A DNA stretch of 64,000 bases from Chara braunii (Eukaryota > Streptophyta > Charophyceae > Charales > Characeae). Positions 22,322 to 32,540 of the stretch are shown piece by piece. The stretch's first letter is position 1, and each line of letters begins with the position of its first letter. The notes under the pieces were generated by a model. That model made no database searches, had not been told where the DNA came from, and was given only the letters and a program-made list of their open reading frames with translations. The position numbers and the translations under genes are program-made. The stretch is from assembly GCA_003427395.1 (NCBI GenBank), contig BFEA01000011.1, positions 1,974,567-2,038,566 on the forward strand, given 5' to 3'.

Positions 22322-22750
22322 TGTCGGGACTGGTGGGTCCCGAATAACTTCCCATCACTCGAGAAACTAAGTATAGACAAATTGTGCACGACAGAGAAAT
22401 CTGGAGTAAGGAGGAAAGAGAGAGAAAAAAAAAAGGATTAGGCTGCAGGAGGGAGTAATGCCCTGGGGTGAGAACCATAGGAGGAGAGAACCAGCAACGA
22501 CAAACGAATGAGCGCAAGAACAAGGGCACATAGAACGTAGCATGAGGCCGGGGAGGCCGTTGGAATTCAACAAGACTAAGGCCAAAGGGCCCTTAAACCA
22601 GCAAACGCGGCACGACAGCGACAAAAGAATGAGGAAGTCGAGAGACGGACGGCCCGGGCGTCATGGGAAGTTAGAAAATGAGGGCCCAACATGGGGGCCA
22701 CCTACGAGAGCCTCGGGTTGGAGGCCCCGCGACCAAAGGAACCAGCGCGC
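22322..22750 (+). repeat. Element C LTR, left part
   Basis: Aligns with 14101-14545 of element A from the TGTCGGGAC start. It ends at ACCAGCGCGC, and the LTR continues at 32541 after the nested insertion. There is no polypurine tract before it, consistent with a 5' LTR or solo LTR. Confidence 0.85.
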
Positions 22751-23282
22751 TGTCGGCCCGAATACCCTTACAAGGGTATTTGGGCGTTGTTTTGCAACTT
22801 ACAGGAAGTACGGCCTGTGACGGTATCTAGGGGCGCGTCCCATTTTTGAGTAACCGCGACCAATTCACAAGGATTGGGGGTGATATATGTTTTGAGTTGA
22901 TTAGAGAGTGCGTGAGCGTGCACTTTGTGGGCACGCGTTAGCTCGACTAAAAAGTTGACAAATGAAAGCTATGAGGCGTTGGTAGAGTAAGTAAGTGCTA
23001 GGTTGGAATCTTGGATAAAGTCATCACCTCGCACACACGGTTGAAATTATGGGCGGCCCTTCAGAGACAGACGCAGCAAGGGGAGGCATCATCCATTGGC
23101 CATGGCATTGCAGGGCTATGCGCACGACGGGCCAGGTAAAAGCTTGCCCCAAGTTGGCACGGCGCGCGTGCGGGGCCATGGCTTCAAAAGACGGGCCGGG
23201 GAGCGGCCTTGGTGCACCTCGGCAGGCTCAGGCCTGCGCAATTCCCCTTCATTTAAGGAATTGCGCCCATTGTAATCAGGCT

Positions 23283-23345
23283 TGGGCTTAGTCTTATTGG
23301 TTATAGCACTAGACTTTCACATTATAGGTCCTGGGTCGAGGCCAG
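23283..23345 (+). repeat. tRNA-Glu-like head, SINE-type (in X2)
   Basis: GTCTTATTGGTTATAGCA fits the D-arm/A-box region, GACTTTCACATT resembles a Glu (TTC) anticodon loop, and CCTGGGTCGAGGCC resembles the T-arm/B box with one base missing. About 250 bp of body and a T-rich tail follow, shared with 17966-18250. The missing base and lack of a paired acceptor stem argue against a working tRNA. Confidence 0.55.
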
Positions 23346-24837
23346 CAGCTAGCATTGGAGGAGCGGAGGAATGCTATGGAGCACGCTAAGGAGTCAAACT
23401 ATTCCCTTTAGTTTTTGTTGGGCGATCCGGCGGACCGAGGACCAAGTGTCAACGGTCCTCCTCCCCTTCTTCGTTTTTCCTCCTAAAATTTTTTAAGTTT
23501 CATTAGTTATTATTTTAATTTTAATTTTTCTTTCTTATCTTTATTCTCAAAGTCCCATTACGGGACGAGGCCCGACACGGGTCTTCGGGACAGGCTGTGA
23601 CCCAAGATCTTGGTAAAGAAGAGACACCCACGAGTTGCTGGAATACATACCTGTGTTCGGATCCAAGTAATGAAACTGTTGGGCATAGTCAAATAATTTT
23701 GAAATTGTCGGGGCCTGGCCTGTTCCACATTGATATTTTGGGGCCGGCGGACAGAACAGTCCTTCGGGACATCCGTTAAAATTGGAACGACACAGAGAGC
23801 TCTAGCATAACTCTGTTGATCGGGGCTGCATCCAGCAATTTAAGAATGAACCTGGGCGCAAGGGATAGCCAGGTGCACCTACGGGAAGGAGCGATTCGAG
23901 CTGGTGGATAGTAAGCGGAGGAGCAGATTAAGTCGGTTTCTCCTCTTTTTTTATTTATTTATAGCCTCGCACTCGTGGCTGCGGCTAGAGTAAGCTGCGC
24001 TAAACAGGAGGAAAGGATACAGAAGCCGACGAGAAGGAAGAGTGAGAAGGAGAAGGGATGCGACGGAGGTGAGGAAGGAAGAGTGAGGAGGAGGGGGGAC
24101 TATAAAAGCACTCCTTGCGGTGTTTTCACGCTTTACTCAGGGAACTTGGAGGCGGCTGCGTTGGGCGCAGGTGTTGTCAGTCGAGCCAGAGGGAAGAGAG
24201 GAAGGAATAGGGAAAGAGGAAGCAGGTAGGGAAAGAAAGAGACCGGGGAGGGAGTACGAAGGAGATTAAGTTGGGGCTGGGTTCGAGGACCACGGAGTGC
24301 ATGACTGGGCGGAGGAGGCTGGTGCAGAGTAGACCAACCAAATCGGATGCATCCGCCCATAATCCAAGCGGAAGGTTCATTCGATGCTCACCGTATCGAG
24401 GGAAGCAGCGCGGGGAACTCCGCGAGGTTGGAAACTTGCTGTGGAGCAACGCGCGTAGCCGTGGCTATCTCTCCGCAAAAGTTCAATTCATTTTTATGAT
24501 CGTGGTTGCAGATTGCCATCATCGGGGTCGTAATGCTGGTCATCGCCATCAGTCAGGGGCTCGTCATCAAGCTCAGTGTATTTTTTTTTTCGAAGACACA
24601 TCGTGCTTGCCGTCGTGGTGCCCCTGATGACCGTCGTCTTTGCCTATGACCATCGTGCTAATCATGAGCATCGGGGTGTTTGACCGTGTATCCGCCCGGC
24701 TCTAGCGGAAGAATGCGTTTCAATCCTTGATCGCAGACATTTTTTGAGAACTATCATGGAAGCTGAATGAACCTGGCCGAGTTTCGGGCCAGGTGCGTTG
24801 AAAGGGATAACGGGCGTGTGCGCCAACGAATAAGCCC

Positions 24838-24838
<1 letters not shown>

Positions 24839-24895
<57 letters not shown>
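24839..24895. repeat. (GA)n microsatellite
   Basis: About 57 bp of uninterrupted AG dinucleotides inside X2. Confidence 0.95.
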
Positions 24896-24899
<4 letters not shown>

Positions 24900-26743
24900 G
24901 CCACGGATTGGCGTTACGAATGGGCCGGAAGTCGAGTTGCGGTATGATCGTTACCTTTTCTTTCTGAATCTAGTCGAAATAGTGGCCAGGTGCATCCGCG
25001 GTAAAAGGGGAGAAAGTAGGGTAGGAGAAGTTACGGAGGGTACAGGGGAGGCGATCGGACACGGAAAACGAATGAGCATGAGCGGAGCGTGAAGGGACTA
25101 TGTGGGTGGGAGTAAGTTGCGAGTGAGCGGCGTAGCGTGTGAGCGGCAGCGGGTGTGTGCGCGCGGTTCATCGTGGTCGGGCACGACTCACTGTTGCGCT
25201 CGCCACACTAGTTGTGAACGCCATCGCGTTCGTCATCGTGCACCTCGCAGTCGTCGGCGTCAACGCACTGGGATCGGCTCGTCGTTCTGGAGGATGCATC
25301 AGTCCCCATGCTCATCACCAATCTGGGCTCGCCGCGTGGTCACCCCTGTCCCGATCAGGCCATCGTGGTGGTCGTGTGCTGTCGGAGGTATATCTTCCCA
25401 TGTTCTAACGGAACGGTCATTCTCACTTCACACTTTTGGTGAGCTCTGCAGTGGAAAGGCGATATTGTCGATTTATCCTCGTGGTCCGTCCTTGAGTTGG
25501 CCATCATCTCGGTGCTGGGCTGCTGCTCTTCGTCGCGGTCTTCATCAACGTGGGCCCGCTACCAGAACTGGTCGTCGGGATCCAGCTGGGAAGCGCGCTG
25601 CAGCTACCAGTTGTGAGGGGAGGCAGTCGGCTGTCATATTCTTTTGCTAAGTTTTAGATTTTTTCGATTATTCCATTTGGCAGACTGCAGTGTGTTACGT
25701 CGCTACTAGAAGCTGGGCCTACACGTCTGGTACTCTCCCGTCCGTCATGACCGCCGCCACGGAGAGATTGGCCCTGATGATCTGCTGCATATGGCAAAAA
25801 TCTGGTGGAAGAATCCACCCCGATTATTTGCACATTTAGCGCAGTGTTGAAACGAAGAGAGTGAATCATTACATGTTCAAGGGGGTTCGTTGTCGGATAT
25901 ACCGAGAGATCGACAGAAACCTTGAGTTCATACCCATCTCCTACAGACGTAGTACGGACTGACTTTTTGAGAGCTCTTTCTTGATTCTACGGGTAATACT
26001 GTACGACTGTTCTCGATTGGGGGGCGTCTTGTCTGAGCAATCCCGTTAACGGTCTGAGGATGGTGTAAGACTTGGTTCCGTCACCACTGGGTGACTCAGA
26101 GGTCCCTGACTACTGTTAGCAAATTCTTGATGAGCATCCTTTAGCAGGTGTTGCTACTATGGGCTCCAGTCCAATGCCGCTTGGAATCGTGGTCCTTGTC
26201 AGGGTGTTACTTCTGGCAAAGGTTAGTTATCACCTCAACATTATGTGCGACGGCATCTTTATTTGAGGTGGTGATTGCAACTGTGATTGCTGGAGCTAGT
26301 GCAATTGACCAAGAGCTCGTGTTGCTACTGGTTGTAACGACTGTTGCCTGGCTGACCTCAGGCTGCTACTGAAATTCAATATATTATCCCTGCTGGTTCC
26401 ATACGCTGCTGAGGGGGTCGGACGTCTATTACTGAGTTTCGACCAGTATCACAGTTGGAGCATACTGCGTCCCACATTTTTTAGTTACACTACTGCTGTG
26501 GGAGCCAGTACTGCGACTGCTACTGGCACGGTGCAGCTTGGGCCCCGTAGGCTGGCGCGGTCAGATCTGGAGGCTTGCCGCTACCTAAAAGCTTCGGGAG
26601 GGCCTTGACCCAGCGATAGTCGAGACCGTGCGCTGCCGTGCTCTCCATCTACGCCAGTGGTGAGCAATCCGCTGTGCCACTTGCTGCGATCTACCGTCTT
26701 GCTAAAACCAGTTGGGCACTGACCATCAAACCGCTACTGTGAA

Positions 26744-26885
26744 GGGGGCTGCTACTAGCTAAGCGCGCTGCTGCACGTATGTCTGGGTCTTCGCACTGAG
26801 AACCTCGTTGTGCAGGGGGCTGCTACTAGCTAAGCGCGCTGCTGCACGTATATCTGGGTCTTCGCTTTGAGAACCTCGTTGTGGA
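26744..26885. repeat. 71-bp perfect-like tandem duplication
   Basis: GGGGGCTGCTACTAGCTAAG starts at 26744 and again at 26815; the two 71-bp units differ by only a few bases. The start of a third unit (GGGGGG) at 26886 diverges at once. Confidence 0.9.
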
Positions 26886-27490
26886 GGGGGGCGCCCGGTT
26901 TATTTTTAGGGACTGCTGCATCTGCTACTACGGTGGAAGGGCCGCTGCTACTAAATCGGACTGTCACGATACGCAGCTTGTGCGTCACTAAGTCTTTGTG
27001 GAGCTGTTGGGGTGCATCCTGCTGCGTAGCCCATACTCTGCCGTGTTTTCATTGTTGATTCTCACTGTGTTGTGCACTAGCTGCGCACAGCCGTGGACTC
27101 GGGGGAGAGATCAGACTTCGCAAGGGAGTTCATTGCTGCAACTTGGAGATCTGCCTGAGAACTTGTGCACTACGTTCCGTCCGTGGTCTTGACCGTCTTC
27201 TGCTGCGTTTTCTTTTGGCCACCATTGCGGGAACCTCAGGCGCATCCAGATTTCAAGGCCCTTTCATTGTGAGTTGAGTTTTTCCACCCTTGGATCTCGA
27301 GAGTCTGAACTTTCTACTTTTATCCTTCTTACTCTCAGTCTAGTCTAAGGTTACGAGAGGAAGGCGGCAGGCGGGATTGCAACCCGTAGGTCCGCATCAA
27401 AACCTTGTGGGAGGTCCACCCACCAATTGCGGAAGCTCTACCGGAACCTAGGCGGGGTTCTGGAGGCAGGGAACTTCATGTATAATTTTG

Positions 27491-28953
27491 TCTGACGCGT
27501 GGGATCCTTTCCCCTAAGTATTATCCCTTGGGTATCTGAATATAGTTGTGGAAGGATACTACTTTTTGTTTTGCTATGTATGTCAAGATATGTTTTGTGA
27601 AAGGCTAAACGAACAAGTATATATGAAAGGTCAGATATTGTTTGAGCGAATTCAGACAAAGGTGAATTGGGGGAAGGCGGAAGAAAGGTGTTTTGCATGC
27701 TTTGACCGGGTCAACCCAAGGCTGAGCTCCTCTAAGTTGATGTGGACTGAGTGCTATGTTTATTTATGTTTGTTGGGCTGACTGTATGAGCTTTGAGGGC
27801 TGGGCCTATCCTAAGTTGGACGGACCAGTCGCTGTTTTTTTTCTGGGGGTTTCTGAACAGGAGGATGGTCACCCTAAGTTGGGAAGACTCAGAATCCTGA
27901 TGTTTCTTTTGGGGGTTGTTGAAAGCGGAGCTGGGAATATTCTAAGTTGCGTACACCCAGTTCTGTGTGTGTTTTCTTTTGAGGGGGACAAAGGCATAAG
28001 GCTGAGCGTACCCTTAAGTTAGGGCGGCTCAGTCATAAGCCATGAACAAAAAAGTCAACCAAAATATAGAATTTTGATGTATATTATATAAACTTATATT
28101 GTCTGGCAGACCGGGCGCCCTAAGTTGGGAAAGCCAGTCCGTAAATCAGGTAGAAAAAAAAGAAAAGAGAAGCAAGTGAAGAATATAATAGAGGTAATTC
28201 GGCCAGGCTGAGCATATCCTTAAGTTAGGGCGGTTCAGTCTTATGCTCGTGATAATATGAAGGGGCAGAGAGTTAGTATAAATCTTCTTTTATTTTCCCT
28301 TTTAAACACAAGGCGGGATTGAATGTCTCCCTAAGTTGGGTAGGTCTGATCGTCTGCCTAATAAGAGAGAAAAATATAAAATTTATGCAAGTATATCAAT
28401 GGTTGTTCTCTTATATTGTCGTTGCGGAGACTAAACATACCCTTAAGTTAGGGCGGCTTAGTCATACGTCGTTCGTGATTGTTTAGGCAGATCAGACGTA
28501 CCCTTAAGTTAGAGCGGCCTTGTCATATTGTCTTATGTACCTAAAACTGTCTAAGCTAGCTAGGCGTATCCTTAAGTTAGGGTGGCCTGGTGATATGCTC
28601 TTGTCGTTGATGTTATGTAGGTTGGACGTACCCTTAAGTTAGGGCGGTCTGACCATTCGTCGTTCATATTTGTTTTAGGGAGGTTAGGCACACCCCTAAG
28701 TTGGGGCAGCCTAATCCTATGCCCTACGTAACTTTGTCTAAAGCTGACTAGGCATACCAAGTTAGGACAATTTAGTTTTATGCTTCATGTCGTTAGTTAA
28801 GTAGAAGCTAGATGTACCCTCAAATTAGGGCGGCCTGGTTATATGTTTTATGACTAGAGTCGATGTGGTGTTGGACATACCCTTAAGTTAGGACAGTTCA
28901 GTTGTGTGTACCTTTACTTGTTTACTTAGGCAGGTTGGACATACCCTTAAGTT
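27491..28953. repeat. Interspersed CCTTAAGTTAGGGCGG repeats
   Basis: A 15-20 bp core (forms such as CCCTTAAGTTAGGGCGG and CCTAAGTTGGGAAG) recurs about 17 times between 27730 and 28950. It is separated by 55-110 bp of AT-rich, poorly conserved sequence. Flanks of each core often carry a short complementary pair (for example GGCTGAGC before and GGCTCAG after), so each unit may fold. The array is interrupted at its right end by fold-back copy 3 and ends near 29425. No coding potential. Confidence 0.75.
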
Positions 28954-29404
28954 CACAAGCGGTTCTCGGGTAGCTGAAAATTCAAGAATGAAAATTCTGA
29001 AGTGAGAGTTTTGGGCAGTCTGAAAATCCTGAATGGTCATGAAGTGGTGAAAGGTCTGAAGACCTTGAAAACCACTTGTTTAGGCAGACTGCATCCTGAA
29101 GTGGTGAACGGTGTCCTGAAGTGGTCAAGTGAGAGTTTTGGGCAGTCTGAAAATCCTGAATGGTCCTGAAGTGGTGGAACGTCCGAAGACCATGAAAACC
29201 ACCCTTCACCACTCGAGAATGCAGTCTGCCTAAACATATGGGTTTCAGGGTCTTCGGAGTTTTCAACACTTCAAGGTCATTCATGATTTTCAGACCTGAA
29301 TGGTCCTGAAGTGGTGAAAGGTCCGAAGACCCTGAAAACCACCTGTTTAGGCAGACTGCATCCTGAAGTGGTAATGAAAAATATGACTGTTGTTAACCTT
29401 CTCT
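28954..29404 (+). mobile_element. Fold-back, MULE-like element, copy 3
   Basis: Starts CACAAGCGGTT and ends GTTGTTAACCTTCTCT, flanked by perfect 9-bp duplications CCTTAAGTT (28945-28953 and 29405-29413). The target is one of the AAGTTAGGG cores, so the insertion is younger than that repeat. Length 451 bp, nearly equal to copy 1. Confidence 0.9.
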
Positions 29405-29413
29405 CCTTAAGTT

Positions 29414-30779
29414 AGGGCATTGTCTGATCATATGTCATAGGCAAGGGGGTCTACTAAGGGGGAAAAAACTGAGTGATGTAACGAACTACTTGGGTTAATG
29501 TGGGACTGCGAGAGATGTTTGTTTATGCATACATGTGGGGTCTCACTCTGGGGTGTCTTTTCGATAGGATAGTTGCTTTAGACGCTCGCCAAGTGCTGGA
29601 GCCATATGTAGATGAAATGGATGGTGGGAGAGAGAACTTGGGATAAAGATAGGACTGACCCTGCTAGGAATTAGGATCAGGGCTAGCTCACAATCTCATC
29701 TAGAGGTCGTGTGGGCTGTCACTGCTTCTAAATCATCAAGCAGGTGTCAGAAGATAGTCTCAAGTATAACTTGCTTTGCCTTTCTGTCTTTCAACTTTGT
29801 ATAAATCTTGACATCCTCCTGTTCCTACGGGAAGTGCTGCCGAAATTTCTACAAATCTGAAAGGGTTAGTCATTTTTGGGCTCGTAAAAAAATTAGAAAG
29901 ACATTTTTCATACAGGAAGCGCTGCCGAAATTTCGTAGAATTTGAGGAGTTAGAATATTTTTCAGCTAGGAGCTACCTAACAGATCCGTCTTGAATGGAG
30001 GAGAAACTCAGTGACCTGGTACTAGTAAGGGGAGTTGACGATGGGAATAGTAGAGGAATTAGGATTACGACTTGGGGAGTATTCTCCTTTTGGGCATGAA
30101 CGTAGTAATATTTCTCTTTGGCCTGTACTGTGATGCAGGTTTCCATAATTCGCTTGAAGGCTTGATCTCTTCAGCCTGATCCTTCAAAAAAATCACTCTT
30201 CTGTTATCGCTGATAACAGGTCGGTTGCCGATTCGTCGGTTTACGACTCAATTTTCCTATTTCTCCTGCCTCTCAACCTAAGGCCTTGGTCCTTGCCAGG
30301 ATTTATGTGTTTCTTTGGGTTTTCGCACAGTTTCTTTATAAATGGTCATTTTTTAAGGACTGAGTATTTTTGTTATTGAGGATTGGTGGGGAAATGGTTG
30401 GGCTTGTGTGCATAAGGCAGAGTGTGAGCTGCAGAAGGTTGGAAAGTTGACCCCTTTAGCGTGTGCAATGTTGTTTGAATGTTGTGCATATGATTGCAGG
30501 TATGTATGGGAGAACCTCGATTGAGTCTTGTTGAGTGATTATGTTTTGGATTCAGATGGGCAAACCACACAACTATCGTGAGAGTGAAGTACCCCATAAT
30601 GTTTTGTTTGAGTGAGATTGTTCTTTTCCCATCCTGATAATGTGATAGTCGAGGTAAGCGTACGCTCGGGTAACCCTCATAGGGCTATGCAACCGCACAC
30701 CTACGTTTTTCTTTACTGAATGGTTTTATTTGGTCGGACGTTAGTCCCGAGCCTGGAATTCGAGGTCCTTGTCCAGGAC
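29414..30779. other. No gene recognised; one short duplication
   Basis: The only structure seen is a decayed duplication, GGAAGTGCTGCCGAAATTTC near 29830 and GGAAGCGCTGCCGAAATTTC near 29920. The remainder shows no coding or repeat relation to the rest of the window. Confidence 0.4.
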
Positions 30780-32080
30780 GTCCTGGGTCCCAGGCTCGAC
30801 GCAGAAGGGGTTACCCCTCAGGCTAAGTTACTTGCTCGCACGACGCTGTTCCGAGGAAACAGAAGCGCCGCGAGGCTGAGGGACGGTCCCCAGCAACTCG
30901 GTCCGGTGGGGTGTTCACGTTTATCCCACCAACGTCAAATGTCCCTTTGTTTTTTTTTTTCTTGTTTTAATTTAATTTGGTGGAACGATAAAGTTCCGGG
31001 CGGAAGGATTAGCGTGTCGCTGGTGGTGCGCCAAACAACTCACCACCGCTCCGAATCCCGTCCTGCTCTATGGACCATCTTACCCTGCACCCTTTGGGGC
31101 ACCACAGAGTGCAGAAGACGGTAAGACCCTCAGACCGGTTTTGCGCTCGCTAAAGGTTTACCCCCCTTAGCGCGCAATTCAGCCGACGCCTTAGCGTCGA
31201 GAGCGACCCTATGGCTCAGATAAGGCCACTCGGGTATGGACACCATATAATGCGCCGTCATGACGACTGCTTACGTATGATTGCATTGTTGCTAGGTATG
31301 TTTAGGTCCTACGTCCGCGCGATTTTATACTAAACCACACGCGCATCACTTACCGATTTCCGCGCCTGAAAGCTATGGGTCAAGCGAAAAGGGCAAAAGC
31401 GCGTTATGGCCAGTAGACCCGAGTTTCGGTAGCACGGAACGACTCGTGGGCGAGGTATCAGTCCTAGTCGGCCTATGGGGATCCGTGTACGAGACTCCAA
31501 CGTCTCGAACATCAGGTTGCCTATGGATCCGATTTTGGGCTCCATCCGCACGCACCTTCCGTGTTGGTCTGCCGTTTGATAAGGCCTACCAGACTATACA
31601 AGGGGGGCTATGGGTTAGGCAGAGAGAGAGAAGAGGGCGAGCCTCTTTCTCTATGTGCGGTCGCTTCCTCCTTTGAGTTTTCATAGTTGGACGTTGTAGT
31701 CCGCGACAGCCGTCAAAGTCAAACCCCTTGATTTTGGCTACCACGACAACCCTGAAGTTGTCTACTCAACCCCTCTACACTGGGTGCAGAAGAGGGTGTG
31801 GTCTTCAACCGCGCATGACGATTGCCTAGCGTCGAGAGGGTAACTCCTCAACGCGCTTGTCAACCGACACTTGGGTGTCGAACACGACCCTCGAGATTAT
31901 CAAGGGTCGCGCGAGTACGAGTACTACGTAGTACCCCATTAGCGCGAACGCTTGCGTATGCCCGCATGGATGGTCGATACGAGGAGGACATGCGCTCGCA
32001 CGACTCTTATACGAAAATCCAGCGCGCGATACCTATCTGATTCTCGCGGCATAAAGTTATGGGCTGGATACTGAAGGGAC
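30780..32080. repeat. Diverged direct repeats of ~290 bp
   Basis: 31110-31385 and 31780-32065 align weakly but collinearly: TGCAGAAGACGG/TGCAGAAGAGGG, then AGCGCGCAATTCAGCCGACG/ACGCGCTTGTCAACCGACA, then GAAAGCTATGGG/TAAAGTTATGGG at the end. A partial third copy may start near 30795 (CGACGCAGAAGGGGTT). The DNA is CpG-rich compared with its surroundings. No protein or RNA is recognised. Confidence 0.45.
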
Positions 32081-32534
32081 TAGGAGTATCGTGGCGTTGT
32101 TGGGTTGTTGTATCGTGTACTTCTGGATGTGAGGGTTGTGGTGTAACGCGTGGTGTGTGTGATGCGTCCTAGTCGACTGGCGTCGAGTCGCGTTTGGGAC
32201 CTCAGCCCCCAGTGCATCGATTCGCGTGCGGGTTCGATCTTTGGGCGTTCGATCACACGTAACCTTTATGCCGAACGAGAAACGCCCTCGGTTGGGCCAC
32301 CTCTGCAATTGCATACGAAAAACCTTCGCATGTGGTTCAGTAGCTCGGCGGGGATACGCCCATCTAAGGGATGGTGACAGCTCCTGCAGGTGGAGGTAAG
32401 CGGTGCCTCGCGTGACCCTGTCCTGTCGTAGGGGTTCGCGAGAGGTACGGCTGGCGCACTCGGTCGGAGCGGCAAACGCTCTCCGTGACAGACGCGGCCG
32501 GGAGGGTCCCCGTGCGGGACCAATGCGCCCGACA
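32081..32534. other. Right end of the nested insertion, no feature
   Basis: CpG-rich sequence without a recognisable gene, ending GCGCCCGACA at the junction with the LTR of element C. Confidence 0.4.
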
Positions 32535-32540
32535 GCGCGC

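Larger units (their letters stand above)
22751..27490 (+). repeat. Repeat X2, unclassified, related to X1
   Basis: Shares a series of blocks with 17568-22321 in the same order (see X1). The best-conserved block is at the right end, around 27340-27475. No ORF here has recognisable motifs. The GCTGCTACT-rich composition from about 26100 to 27200 resembles that of 20640-21250. Confidence 0.5.
22751..32534. mobile_element. 9.8 kb nested insertion splitting the element C LTR
   Basis: The LTR is interrupted exactly here: GCGCGC precedes (22745-22750) and follows (32535-32540) the insert, and the intact LTR in A and B has a single GCGCGC-type run at this place. The insert begins TGTCGGCCCG and ends GCGCCCGACA, so its ends are short inverted repeats (TGTCGG) of the TG...CA type. 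I found no long terminal repeats, no RT, integrase or transposase. It contains repeat X2, a block rich in AAGTTAGGGCGG, fold-back copy 3 and a diverged repeat near 30.8-32.1 kb. It may be a non-autonomous LTR element with decayed ends, or several insertions in series. Confidence 0.65.

Noticed and set aside
23283-23345. Functional tRNA-Glu gene
   Set aside because: One base is missing in the T-arm motif, and acceptor strands do not pair; a SINE-type head fits better.
22751-32534. Insertion as a complete LTR retrotransposon with a pair of LTRs
   Set aside because: I compared the first ~200 bp with the right-hand 2 kb by eye and saw no direct repeat, and there is no pol; it is left as unclassified.
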